From Hemibagrus wyckioides (taxonomy: Eukaryota > Chordata > Actinopteri > Siluriformes > Bagridae), in the NCBI RefSeq assembly GCF_019097595.1, contig NC_080727.1, positions 13,508,501-13,572,500 of the forward strand: a stretch of DNA of 64,000 nucleotides, written 5' to 3'. Within the stretch, counting starts at the first letter, position 1. Every line of letters starts with the position of its first letter. The notes beneath the pieces were generated by a model that saw only the letters and a program-made list of their open reading frames with translations, did not search any database and was not told where the DNA came from. Position numbers and translations under genes: made by a program. Positions 25,101-40,100 of the stretch are shown one piece after another.

Positions 25101-28100
25101 GCTGAGCAATAATGTCAAGAAGACCTGGAATAAAGTTAGTGTTCCAATTCAACCAAAATATGTTCAGTATTATGGAGGTCAGGGCTGAAGTTCTTCCATA
25201 CTAACCTTAGTAATCCATGGACTGCACTTTGTGCACTGGTGTATTTTCATGCTGGAACATGTTTAGGCTAGGTGGCATAGTTACAGTGAAGAAAAATCTT
25301 AATGTTATACACAAAAATATTGAAATTTGGTTTGAGGAGAGAGTGCAATGTTTAAGGCACTTGGTTATGAGCCATTACTTGCAAGCTACATCAACCTGCA
25401 GACACTAAACATGACCTTGCTGACAGACTAAATGCTGTACATACAAACATTGGGTTTTACTTATCAATCGAATGAGAAAATGATGAAAGACTGCCTCCCA
25501 AATGGCTTCCAGCATTAATACGTGTAGCAACAATTTGTGGAAGACCTTCATATTAGTTTTATGGTCAGGTGTCCACATACTTATGGCCATAATACACTGA
25601 TCAGGCATAACATTATGACCACCTGCCTAATATTGTATTAGTCTACCTTTTGCTGCTAAAACAGACCTCGACAGCCTTCTCTCCCCATGTGCATCAATAA
25701 GCCTTGGCCACCCATGACCCTGTCACCGGTTCACCACTGTTCCTTCTTTGGACCACTTTGATAGATACTGACCACTGCAGACCGGGAACACCCCACAAGA
25801 GCTGCAGTTCTGGAGATGCTCTGTTCCAGTCATCTAGCCATCACAATTTGGCCCTTGTCAAACTCTCTCAAATCCTTCCGCTTGTCCATTTTTCCTGCTT
25901 CTAACACATCAACTTTGAGGACAAAATGTTCACTTGCTGCCTAATATATCCCACCCACTAACAGGTGCCATGATGAGGAGATAATCAGTATTATTCACTT
26001 CACCTGGCACTGCTCATAATGTTATGCCTGATTGGTATATATATATATATATATACCAATGTAAACACTTCCTATTTGTAATAAAGGGTATATATCAGAA
26101 CTGGGATTGCACAGTGAAGGCAGTTAGCCCTCCCTGACCAAAAATCATTGTGGGAAAGCAGGACCGGAGCGACATGGAGGAAATGTAGACGCAGCATGCT
26201 TTTGAAAGAAAACACCACAGCTTCCTGTTCTATTCCAAAACTGTGACTAATGAAGTGACATTTTATTTAAAAGCCAAATTGCAGTCTCACAGCAGGGTAA
26301 ACAAATCAAATTTATTGCCTAGCCTACTGAGCAACTGAAAGTTTCCGTTTTAGTGTGTGGCCCAGTCGATTTTCTATGATGGAAGACAATTTTCTTTCAT
26401 TTAACGTTCATTAAACAGTGTCAACTTGTCCTCAGGGTGAAATTAACGTTATTCATGAACCTGTCAGTTTTTGAGTTACTGAGGTTTGGATTATACTTAT
26501 TAAATTTAAATGACCACTCAAGCTGCTAACTTTAAATAAATTTTAATAACAACGTCGTTGATAATTAACACGTCTTTGCTAAAAGTGTCACACACTCTGA
26601 AGTAGTTTGACATGAATTTTGTGAAGATTGGCTAATTTGTGAAGTGCTAGGACTAGGTCACAAGTATTTTCGCATATTATGCAAAATTATCATGAATTTC
26701 ACTGGAGGGTAACTTTCAGTAGTCTCAGCAAGAGAATCAAGCTAATGAGGACATTTCTTACTATAACTTATTAACCTAGAGATATGCTAGTTTTTGTGAA
26801 AAATTAGAAAATACACACACCTAGGGGCCAAATTAAGTGAGGTCACTACCTGTATCTACCACTGATGTTGATGGCTTGATATTTACCCTGTTAAACACTG
26901 GCTGAAATCTGATTGGCTGATAGTGGTCATGCTTTTTAGTTAATTTAAACATCATTAAAATCCACTTAAAGATAAGCACACAGATGAACCACACCAAATT
27001 TCAGCTTAGTCAGATTTACGCATCATCTGAACATAGCCCCCCCCCATTTATGACCACGCCCCTGACCTAACACAATCTCCTTATCAGCAACCATTTATGC
27101 TTTATACAAATATATGCAAGCACAAGTGTTTGAGTCAATAAGGTTAGTATTGACTGACGAGTTTGACACTAAATTTGTGAAGACAGGCTCATAAGTATGC
27201 AAAGGGTACATTATGCAAATTAGCAAAAAATCTAAGTAGGTGTAACCTAAGTATTTATTTAAACCTTTGTTTGATTGTTTGGGAAACCCAAGAAATTGGG
27301 GCTTAAAAATGTAAACACTTGTGCTCTAGCGACACCACTGGGCAAATCAGGTTGCTCTTGCTTGCCTGAGTAGTTTTGATGATGAAGATGAAGAGTCCTA
27401 ACAATGGCAATAGCAATGCCGGACCTTTTGTGCTTGGACCCCTAAATATAACAGCATTTAAAAATGGTGGGTTGCGGTTTCTCACCATTGCAACAAAACT
27501 AAACAAATCTTTAATCTTTTCTGATCCCACTTTGAGAACCAGAGCTCTAGAGCTTCAGAGTCCTGGAGAAATGTTTCATTTCACTATGTACCGTGTATAT
27601 GTGGTTGAAATGACAATAAAAGCTTCTTGACCTGACTTCTTGACAATGCAGAAATTTCAGTGACATAGGTTCACAAAGGTTTTGTGGCTTTTCATTAACA
27701 CAACAAGCTTTGGGTGTTTTTTGGAGCTTTTAACAACAGGAGAGGAAAAAAATGAAGCTGACGACTGTTTATAGCTACTATAAGATTAGCGATAACAGGA
27801 ACTAAAGTGTCACAGAAGTTCCACAAAAATAAACGTAACTATAATTGGACAGAATTGTCATTTTCTGCTAATAAATAAAAAGTTGCCAAGTGTCTGTGCT
27901 ATAAGAGGAACATAACACACTGAAAGGGTTTTATTTAAGGCTCTAGCAGGAAATCCAAGGTGAGGTGTTCATCTGCTCCTTCAAAGGCTAGAGCAATGAC
28001 ATTTTAATATTTCTGAGGGCTAGGATGAGACAGTTAGGGAGTATGACATCACACATGAGCAATCAAATGGATTTCCTAAATTGGTGTCTGGCGTTGGAAT

Positions 28101-31100
28101 GTGCGATGCGTCACAGAGGAGGCACGGTGCGAAACGCTTTAACATGTCCAAACTTCCCACAAACCCATGCTGAGCAGTTTGGAGACAGTGATTCATACAG
28201 CAGCGTTAAAACCAGAGCATGAAGTGCGTCTCATCAGGAGGGTGTGTGAGTCAGGGAGGAATCTGAGAACTCATGAATAAAATGTGTTTTCATTTCAACA
28301 GTCTTAAATTTTTATTTTTTAAACAGCAGCACACTAAAAAAATAATAAAGTAAGCAATGAATTGGTCAGTCATGAAAAGAATGCATTTTTCTTCAAGACT
28401 TTTAAAATAAATGCTGTTCAAGTTTTCCTAAAACTGGACACAATAAAATCAATTAATAAAATGCTTGGTTTGTGTGTTTAGGATCGCACCCTATCACTAC
28501 TGAGAATGCAAAGGTCTCCTAAACATTATGTTGAAATGACTCAGTGCATGAAATTGTGTATTTTCTATTAAGAATATAGCAGAATTAAGAATTCTATATA
28601 AAAGTGCTATATTCCCTTAAATCACCCAGCGTCCAGGTTTGAATCCATCTGAATGAAGGACAAACAAGTTTCAGAAACAGCGATGATGCATCTCTTACTT
28701 TTCAGCATCTTGTTCTGCATCATTACTTTTTACTTTATATATAGGCAAAAATATCTGAACACTTGAGTGCCGAATATTCCATTCCAAACCCATGGGCATT
28801 ATCCTTAAGAAGGCATTCCAGTAGATTTTGGACTGTGGCTGTGGAGATTTGTGGCCATTTTTACCCCAAGGAACAAATTTGTGGCCATTTTTTCCTCTAA
28901 GGAACAAAAACAAGATCACGGCAAGAATTTGGTTGTCATATCCATCAAAATCCCCATAAGGACACACTGTAAAAACGATTACTGCTTAAAAATTAATTTA
29001 TTATTCAGACTTTAGTTTAAAAAGCTGATAAGGTGCCTGATCCTGGCTGGTTTTATGAACAGTCTAATCTAATCTGGGGTGTAAAAAAAGAAAAGCTGGA
29101 TGGATGGATACTTTTTTGGGAACAAAAACTTTCAGAGGGTGGATTTTACGAAGGTGGGTTTTTTCAAGGACTTCGAAACAAATGTGAAAACAAAAAAAAT
29201 CCTAATGATGTAATTTCTAGAACATAACTTACTATTGTATTAAATTATAAAATTATTTTATTATAGGTGTGTTGTTTATCTATTTAAGGTGCTTTGATTC
29301 GATAATATGTTGGCACTGGCTGTAGTTCCCTAGGTGGTCAATCAATTGTGTAAACACACAGACAGTGACAACTAAATTTCTGGAGACCTGACTACATCCT
29401 TGTTATAAAACGTCACTATTGACAATCCTACTCTTTGTGCTGTGTGAGTGTGATCCAAATTATTTCATATAATGCAAAATAATGTCTTCTTAACGCCTAG
29501 AAAAAAAATGTTTCTATATGAATTCAAGCTTGTGCAGATAAATCTATTTTTATTGCATTGTTTCATTAAGCTTTTTATGACACACTCAGTCAAAAAGCAT
29601 TTCAGTACATGGCGTTGTGTAAGGCTGTGTGTATTACAAATAAAATGTGAATTCTTTAACACTTTTTTTTGACTTATAGGTTCTTATATTCCTCTGTTTG
29701 CATTAAAACCTCTCTGAATGGGAAACCCAGTGATTCCCTAAAATTTCTTAGCTGTGTATATAGTGTGGAAGTGTTTATACAGACCGAATCATTCACACAC
29801 AAGAGGTAGAACTCATTTTCATTTACAATCTGGATCTGTAAGCGTACAACCAAACCAAACCAAAGCAAACATGCTCTACATGGCAAACAACAAACAAAAG
29901 CCAGTAGCCACCAGTTAGCATGATGCACATGAGATCCTGCTCACTGGTGTCGGTCTACCAGTTTCCATTCAACAGTCGTCTTTCACTAGCAGTCACATTT
30001 AATAAAATGCGTATTTCTATATGAATCCCAGTAAACTACAATAAATAAAGTGTTGACTTTTGTCACTTAAGTTCTTAAAATCAGTGATGAATTAGAGCTT
30101 CTTTGTTTTTTTTCCTCATCAGAAAGTATCACAAGTTTATTGAAAGCTTTGTTGTAGATCCTTTGAAAGCGCCACCAGATAGGCACACGAAGAACCTTTG
30201 AGAGTGTAGAGCAAGTCAATGTGTTCATTTATGAGTCCCATGATGGGGCTACGATTCATAAATAAAAGAACGTTAACAATCATTTTAGAAAATGAACAAT
30301 CAACGTCTGTGTTACACACGCTTCAGAGAAAAGGCACCTCGATATGTTATACGTGGGACATGGAAGAAAACATGCATGCTTCCATTAAAGCCTGTCTTTT
30401 GCTGCCTCTGTCAAAGCACATCAAAGCTTACAGTGTGGCCTTCTACTGTAGTGACCTTTAAACATCATGCAACATTTTGGACAGTTCAGCAAGTGCAGCA
30501 TACATTAATGAGTAGCTTAGCAACAAGCTAGCTAGCTAGTTAATATCAGTGATAACGCTAATGTTAATGAATACCTTCTCAAAACATTGTTTTGTAGTAA
30601 ACTTATTTCACTTCGCAGTGTATGCAGCCATGTTGACTTGATTTCACTCTGTAAACACAGCAAAAGCTGGTGGTTGTTTAAACCACCCCATGCTGATAAG
30701 GTGAAATTTCACACTGGCGGGGCGTTTTTGGTGTTTTTTCCTATTTGTAAATAGGGAATTATAAGCTGCAACCTCGCCTCAATCTGCATCAGTATAAATC
30801 TGGTCTCCTCACAGCGCTCTTCTGATCTGCTTCATTCTGATTGGTTGCCTCAGGCCTGGGCTCCAGGTCATGGAATTAATTTGCGAGGCTTGTCCAGCTG
30901 CGGGACCTTCTGCACAGGAGGACCACCAGACGGTACGTTCTAATGAGCACCACTAGAACATCTGCAGGCATTTTTCTTGGTTTGGTAATTTTCTGGGAAT
31001 TTTGAAGACAGCTTGAGAAGGGTGAGGAAGCTGCATTTGTAAATTTGGTTTTGTTTGCTTTTTTGGTGGTTTGGGCAAACATGGTGATGTGAATAACGAT

Positions 31101-34100
31101 GAGCGCAAACAAATGGTCAGCGATTTGCATAACGTAACGTTAATTGGTGGGTATTTACTTGGAGGCATTGCAGCTGTAGCAGTTGTGTTCCTTAATTAAA
31201 TGAATTGCTAAACCAAACATTAAAAAGCTAGCAGCCACGACTTAACATTAGGAATCATGCTAATTGGTGTCTACTAGTTTCCATTCACTAGTGGCATATA
31301 ACTGTCACTTTTAGTAAGATAGCACATTCATAATCGATAATATACATATAATGACCATTTTTTAAAACATTTGGCCAAATATGCTAATAACGAATTTGAA
31401 TTACACGTTTTATTAACTAACTTTTATTAACTAACTCCAAACTAACTTGGCCACTCATCCTAATATAAGAGATGACGTTTAACTGGCAGTAACCAAACGA
31501 TTAGCATGAGCCAGTGAGCGTAACACCACTTCACCTTCTTACATAAAGGTATAAATATGCTTCAGCACTAACGCTACTGCTGATGCTATTTACAGGAATA
31601 TATTTCCACGCTGTCAGGTCTTTATACCAATTTATTCACACCTGGTCCTGTCAATAAGAAAGTTACTATTTCTGATGCCCATATCACTGGGGGGAAGAGC
31701 ACAGGCACTCTCAGGGCCTTGCCCTCTTTAAGGTCAGCTCAGTGAAAGGCGTCAATCCAGGACAAGGGATAAAGAGGATTAGCGTCACATTGGACTGCTG
31801 AGCGCAGAGTGTGAGGCAAGATGTGATTCAGCGTCTTATAGCCTGCTTAAACCTCAGCTCTGCTGCATTCTGATTAAGTGTTGGTTGGGGTTTTATAACA
31901 GCAGCTCTGACAGTAGTGCAGCTGCCAATCACAGCTTTATATTAATGAACTTTTTCATACGTTGTCATCGGGACACTCTATTAAACACTGATTGTGTATG
32001 CAGTGAGGTTTCCTTTATTTAGCAGTTAAGGAAGGAGTCTCCAGTGTCAGAGGTAAAGCTGTAAACATATGTTCTGATGCTGGAAAGTCTTCAGGATAGA
32101 CGGGTTTACTATACTAGTGCCGGGTTCTAGGTAACGTTACAAGTGCATTTATTTCTTATTAACTTCAAAAGAGAGAAGAAAGTAGAAGCTAATGGTGGAG
32201 AAACTGTTTATATCTGCTATCAAGAAATAAGAGAGAACTAACTTTTTATTGATGGATTATTTCATCACACTATCTTTTGTTACCTTTTGAGTCTGGTTCC
32301 TCTCAAGGTTTCTTGCTCATATCATTTCAGGGAGTTATATCTGGCTTGCTCATTAGGGATAAATTTAAATGTTAGAATTTATATACAGCGATCAGGCATA
32401 ACATTATGACCACTTGCCTAATATTGTGTTGACAAATTGCTGAAAAAACAGCCCTGACCCATCATGCACTGTGTATTCTGACACCTTTCTATCAGAACCC
32501 ACATTCTCCTGATCTCATGCTTCTAACACATCAACTTTGAGGACTAACATGTCCACTTGCTGCCAAATATATCCCACCCACTAACAGGTGCCATGATGGA
32601 GATAATCAGTGTTATTCACTCCACTTCTCAGTGCTCACAATGTTATGCCTGATCGGTGTATCTCTGAATTTATATATTTTATTAAAGTTGCTTTTGGACA
32701 CGGTTAAAAGTTCTACATGAATAAAATTGAATTGATTCAAAATGTAGCTATAAATGGATAAAAATAAATAGTATGATGCATGACTTTTTAATAAGAAATA
32801 ATCATGACATTTTTTTTGCCACATCATCCATCTTCAACTTCTTTAATAACAAACAGAACTCTAAACAAAAGACATGAGTTCATTTTGGTTTTACAAGCAC
32901 ATTATTTTACTTCACTGATGTCTCCCCTTTAAGACTAGGACATTGTTACCGCAGTAAAACCGACCTTTTTTTCCCCCAAACATATTGTTTTATTTGCTTC
33001 ATATGTTGAAGCAAACATCTGGAGGATCTCCTCCACATTCCACTAATGCTTTACGAATCCATTATCCATGAACAACAATGAAGTTAGGACTTAAAAAGAA
33101 TTTCGCAGATTCCAAGAAGAGGAACCGCACAGAGTCTCACAGGCTTTAAAGCATGGACGCTAATTAATTGCTTTCGGCTTGATTGCACTCCAAATGAGAA
33201 GAGACGTGCACTCGGATGAAAGGCTGGAAACGATCAGACATTCCCAGGGCACAGGCCAGGAAGATCAGGAAGGAGAAAAAACATCCTAATTAATGAGGCA
33301 GGGTTTAATGACCCGAGGGTTATATTCAGCTGTCCGTCAACTATTAGGCTTAAGAGACGCAGTTAAATAGTTCAAGCAGCATCTGTGGCATTCCTGGCAA
33401 ATCCCTGACACAATGTTCTCACACACACATACACACAACACAAAGAAAACTGAAGGAACCAAATGAAGTAGGTTTAGAACCACACAATAATCATGCTCAC
33501 TTAAACATCTGATCATATATTTCACTTTAAAACACATTAATAATTAGCTTAATCTTCCATCACTACTTTTCTCAGATTTCTACACAAACACAATTTCTCC
33601 CCTTTTGTTGGAAAGTGGGCAGAGCCGAGTTAGGGTCCCTCACCAAATCACATGACTCATCAGTCAAACCCTTGCAATTTACTCTCTTCTGCACAAAATA
33701 ACGAACAAACGAAGCTAATCAAGCGGAAACTGTCCTAACGAGCAAGAAAACCTATTGAGTATAAGTTTACCGCATGATAAATCTAATCTAGGCAGCAAAA
33801 TCTACCCTAGCGAGCAGAGCTACTATGTAATTGTGTATTTGGAAGATGAACCCTGACTCTGTGACGGTGTATGCTGTCGCTCCGTCAAATTATGGCCCAT
33901 CAATCAAAAGTGCTCTTTAGAGTATCAGATAGTCTTAATAGGTGTATCTCTAAAACTTGGGCGTGTCTCAGTCAGCATCCTAGCTCCTCTAGGTGGTGAA
34001 TTAGAGCACCATGGACATGAGGCATCCACTAGAACACTGCTGTTGTTGTTCTCCCTGTTCGGAGTCGGTACAGCGGATCATCTCATTCGGATATTTGATT

Positions 34101-37100
34101 TTGGCGCAGGTTTTATGCAGGACATGCTCAGACTTAACATTAGGACACTGAAGGCTGAATTTCTGGGGACATTTCTGGCAAATTCCTCATCACCCAAACA
34201 TAAACTATTCAACTTTTATACATCATATAAATTTGTTAGCTTAATCAGGTTGCCAGATTTAACCAAACTGTATATCGAACATCAGCTAAAGAGAAAAATC
34301 GCTAATTATTTGAGAGCCACAACAAAGATAAAGCTGCTTACATATGTACATGAAGTTGGCTGAGAGATTTTTCTTCAGAAAATGGGTCACATTTCCAGTA
34401 AAGGAACATAGCAAGCACTGATACTCCCGGATTTTTGCAATGCATCATGGGAGCGAACAGCTATTAAAACATCCGACTCCCTGATCAGTTCCCTGATTAG
34501 TGAACTGGGGAGCTGATCGAGACGCCAGACATCTGATCGTTCATTTCAGCTGCATATGATTGTTTTATTTCATGCCTTTCTTGTATTTCAAACATTGCGG
34601 GATTTGTTAATACGGCACTCATATAAGCGCATTAATCTTTGGTGTGTGAGCTTTATGTAAAAACACAGGTCCTGTGCTGGAAGCGAGGTTCTCAGGCTTT
34701 CTGTCAGACATGTCAACACCACTCTTACGCGTGACCCACGCAGGAGTTCGAGTGCAGCAAAATCAACACGGCTCATATTCCAAACCAAACATACACTCAG
34801 GATGCTACATTTTACATGCACATGAAATGTGATAGAGGGCTGTGAGAAAGTTTGTGCACCCTTTGGAATCTGGAGTCACAGTCTGAAAAGAATAAACTCT
34901 TTATTCCGTAGGCAAAAAGTATTTATATAAAACAACTGGTTCACCAATACATTTTAACCTTAAGAGAACTTGACAGTCGATTAAGACAGGGAACTATGAG
35001 AAAGGTTACATCCTCCCATTTCCTCCCATGAACACACTTTTTTCCCCTTCTAATGTCATCTCGGTATTCTGTGAGTACAGGACGAGCCTTCGGATATTTA
35101 AATGTCATCCTGTGTGTTTTTGTCACTCGTCTGCTTGCTCTCTCTGTTTTTTAGGATGCTCATTTCCTTTATACAGTTCTGATGAGGGATAGGAACAACA
35201 ACACGAGCACTTGGAAGTGTCATGATGATCGGTCATGACAATAGAAATAAACGCATGAATGTTTATTTAATAATAATTCGACTCTTACAATCCTATCAAA
35301 GATTGAACTTTAGCTACAAACAATAATATGAAGAAGAAGAAGAGGGAGAAGAAGAACTTTCTAGTTTAATTTGAATGTTATCTAAAACCTTTCAGAGAAC
35401 AGATAAATGTCATGTCTGAACTAAACAGAGTTCACTTTTAAATGCAAAAATACACAATTCCCAATACACCCAGTTAGCCATGAGCAGGATCGGCTTAACA
35501 GCTAGCTAAAGATACAAATTCCCCAACAGGGATAATCTCTCTGACTCTAAGGGAAGCTTCCTGATACTCAGCTCATGTATTCACAATCATAAAAGATGCC
35601 TGATATCAGCATTTGATAGCAGATATTACATAACGTAAAGCTAACATATGCTACCTCCCTATAAACAGACGTCAGGAAATGGCAGCAAACTGGCAGTGTT
35701 TCCTGCTTAATGATTAAACTGAAGCAGACTGCAGACTTTGTGAAGTGATAAAGAAAAGAAACTACAAAATCCTCAGGACAATAAAAGTGGCATCTGAGCA
35801 AACATCTACACACCAATTTCAGAACATTACTAGCATCAAACGCAGGCTAGATGTGGAAAAAAAAAAATCCTCAGTGCTCGCTGAGTGGAAAAACACCACT
35901 TCTTTCCCAGCATGCTGTTCTAGACAAACCCAGTCACCATCTTTGACAAAGAAGGAACTCCAGCGGAGTGAAAAACGTAACATCGTTTAATTACAGCTGT
36001 ACAGAAACAATTTTCTGAAGTGAAATGAAACCTGCTCTTCTTCTCCATGGAAGCTGACTAAGATTAGCTTGTTAATGAGCTTCATTTAGAATTATCTAAT
36101 TAATGTGGAATGAGACAAGCTGCCCAACGGTGCGTTCAAGTCTTCCTGGGAAATTCGTATCTCCATGTTGTTGGGAAGTCTTAATTACGACATCAGGTGC
36201 GATCAAGTCACCTTATTTACTACAAAGAAACTGCAAGTTTTTAAAACTCTGCTTCTAGTAAATGAAGAACAAAGAATGCATATTAGGTGTGTTCAGCCTT
36301 TTTGTACTATTTTTAAGCAATTTACGAAGCAGCTGTAAACTGTCTATAATATTACACATCATATCATAATCACACCATTTCTCTGTGACAGGTGCTGAAA
36401 TGTTAACCAATTGCTTATTTTTAAAATATACTGAAATCAACTTCTGAGATGAGTCAGCTTTCAATTTCGACAAATTTATCCTCAACTACAGATCCACTGT
36501 ATTGATTCCACCATGTTTTCTTAATGATACGACTCCCACACTCGGAAATTCAGCTCTTAAAGAAAATCCAGTGTTTCCTGCACTCGTAATTACGACTTCA
36601 TGCTGGTGTTCGTGTGTGTTCAACTCCAAAATACGATCATTCTGACATGACTAACGCAGACACACACACACTTTTCATGGCCACCTGTCAATCCTGTGGA
36701 AAGTGGATCCTGTCCTGATTAATAGTCAAAGCCAAATCACTAAGCTGTACTTTGTGATCTTTATTGAAAATTATATATCATCAACCAAGATGTCACGATT
36801 GTGCAACCTGGAACTGCAAAGCAAAAGGGTTTGCAAGCTATGACACTCATTCTATATCATTATGAAGAAACAAAATTAACATAATTATGCACAATTATTC
36901 ACGGTGTCTGATAATTACAGATGGCAGATTTCTACAGGTGAAACAAACAGGCTTAATTAATGACGAATACTCGAGAAGCACCATGGCGCAAAAGTGACCT
37001 TTTTATTTTTTGGATTGCGAGCAGGTTTCCTCACAGACCGTCTTGTAAGCATGACCGTCTTCATGACAGTTCAGCAAATAAAAATCTCAGTAATAAGTAA

Positions 37101-40100
37101 ATGAAAGTTTTTAGATCACTGGGCTGAGAGGAGGCTGCTTTTCAGCAAGGGATTTGGCTTTTTTCTCAAAAGTAGGCTTATTCCATGAATTATTAAATAT
37201 TAAATAGTTAATATCTCTGAAAAAAATATTCAAAGACTCATAACTTATAAATGAATGCTGGAGTTGCCAAAACAGATTAAAAATCAAAGTGCAGTGTTGC
37301 CAGTAGCTCCTAAAGAAATGCCACAAAGAGACTTCTGGAATTGGTGAAGCCATTAAAATAAAATAAAATTAAAATTTATAAAATAAAATAAAAACTCCAA
37401 ATATTAGGAATCATATTCTGATATATATCTACTAACAAGAAAATACAAATAAATTATTAAAAACTCTCATGCCAGATTTTATTTCTCTCTTACAGTATAT
37501 ACAACATCCTAGTAAATGTACCTCAGGAAATGCAGCAGAGAGGACTCTGGAATTGGTGAAGGAAATTAATTAATTAAAATGAAATAAAAAATAATTTAAA
37601 TGAATGAATTAATTAAAAAAAAGTAATTAAATGTCAAAATATTTGGACTCCTACTCTGATATATCCCTACTAACAAAATAATACAAATAAATTAATTAAA
37701 AAGAGAGTCAGCAGAGAGGACTCTGGAATTGGTGAAGGCAATAAAATGAAATTAAATTAAAAACAAAAATAAAATAAAATAAAAAGTGCAAATATTTGGA
37801 CTCATACTCCCTACTACTCCCTACTTTCCCTACTAACATAAAAAATACAAATAAATAAAATTAAAAAGTCTCACACTAGATTCTAATCCTCTCCAACAGT
37901 GATTAAAAGTGATAATATATTTAAAAGAGAGCATTAATACAGTATACAGCTGTGATCAGCTGCTGTACTACTGTCCGAGCTGCTGTTCAAAAAAAAATGA
38001 ATCAACACCATCTGACCAATCAGAATCCAGAATTCAGCTGCGTTGATATTCAGCAAGCACTAATTGTTATTGTGGGCATTAGACAAAAATGATGGCAGTG
38101 GTGTTGTGTACTCGTGTGCGACTGTCCCATGTGGAGTCGAGACCTTCTTTTGGAAGTTTGAAAAAACCAAAAATGAATGTATACAGTATATTCAACATCC
38201 TATTTTCCCCTGCTCTTTATGTTCTGATTGGCTGCAGCTCCTGCCAGTCACCACGTAGCTGAACAGCTGGAATATAAAGCCATATGATCCATCACAGCTG
38301 CTATATGACATAAATGCTCACTACCTCTCACTTTTTGTAAGCGCTATTGATCTGATTAATGACAACTTTTTCCCTACATCAAGTCAATATTCACCAAGTC
38401 AAAATTTCTTTCCAACAAAAAATCCTTTTTGTTGTAGCTTTACGGTGATCTAAACCAAATGTTTCACGCACTGCTAGTGCACGCCGCAATACAGCTTTAT
38501 TTACTGCACATCTGGAGGCCGTGTTTATTCACTTTGTCAGAATAAATTAACCAAAACCAAACAGTTGTTTTGTTGTTAATGAATAAGACTTCATCAGATG
38601 CATGTTTAATTTTGTTATTGCAACTTCACTGAAACTATACTTCATGCACAAAATATAACAATAATAATAATTATAATAATAAATAAAGTCAGTGTTTTGA
38701 TTTATAACCCTAATGATGCAAATGCTTTTAAAAAGAGTCATGATGGAGAATTGTTTATTTCGTGTCTCACTGGTGCTGTGATAGAGGATTAAATCTTTTG
38801 TGTTTGTTCTTTGTTCTTGCTATATAATGATGTGCAATGTAGAATTTTGTACTTTAAGTCATGAACACTACTGTAATTAAAAACATAAAAGCAGGAAATA
38901 CACAAAAGCAAAAAAGCACAACATGGAGTTTATGATGGTCAGAGTTATTGTTATCACCCTGAAGATTATTTTCCTAGAACAGCATGGCTATACTCTTTTA
39001 TCTACATTGACCAGGCATAACATTATGACCACCTGCCTAATATTGAGCTTGTCCAACCTGACCAGTCATGCACTGTGACACCTTTCTATCAGAACCAGCA
39101 TTAACCTCTTCAGCAATTTCGTCTGTTGGATCGGACCACACGGGCCAGCCTTTGCCCATGTGCATAAGTGAGCCTTGGTCAGCCATGACCCTGTCTCAGG
39201 TTCACCACTGTTTCTTCCTTGGACCACTTTTGATAGATACTGACCACTGCAGACCAGGAACACCCTACAAGAGCTGCAGTTTTGGAGATGCTCTGATCCA
39301 GTCATCCAACCATCACAATCTGGCCCTTGTCAAACTCGCTCAAATCCTTACACTTGCCCATTTTTCCTGCTTCTAACACATCAACTTTGAGGACAAAATG
39401 TTCACTTGCTGCCTAATATATCCCACCCACTAACAGGTGCCACGATGAGGAGATAATCAGTGTTATTCACGTCACCTCACTGTTCATAATGTTATGCCTG
39501 ATCGGTGTATTTATAGTCACTTTTAAGTTAACATTGCTACACAATGCTGTGCACCATGCAAAGTTAGTTCCTGTTCTTGCTTTATAGCAGCTGTAAACTA
39601 ACATTCCCTCACACTTTCTTATCTCCAGACTCAAATGTTAAATAAATCTGCTGATAGAAAACCTTGACATATTACTGAGTTTTCATTTGTTTACACCAAA
39701 CTCTATGTATAGTATAATAAAATGAACAAGCAAAATACATTATATTATGAGGAGCTTAAAATGAATCAAAATTAACACAGATATTCTGCAGATTCAGCCA
39801 AAGCCCTCTACGATTTGCGTGTCTCGAACGCGAGTACACTGGAAGTAAGTTTACAGGAAGAATCCTGTGCCTGCAAATGTGCCAATTCAAGTAGATTTAG
39901 GGGGAAAAAAGAACAAAACTCCACAGGTTGCTTTACAGATTTTTGAAAAAGGCTACAGCTAAATGAAGCATGTTTGTCCACAACAGTAAAATCACAGAGA
40001 AGCTGATTAATGAACAGTGCATTGTACTTTTTATCTGTTTGTATAGTTGCAGATCTTAATAGGAGCTATAAGAAAACTTTCCTCTCCAGCCACATACTTT

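Noticed and set aside
39066..39376. Two overlapping open frames of 79 and 102 codons
   Set aside because: Both lie in a family B Tc1 derivative; neither is a host gene.
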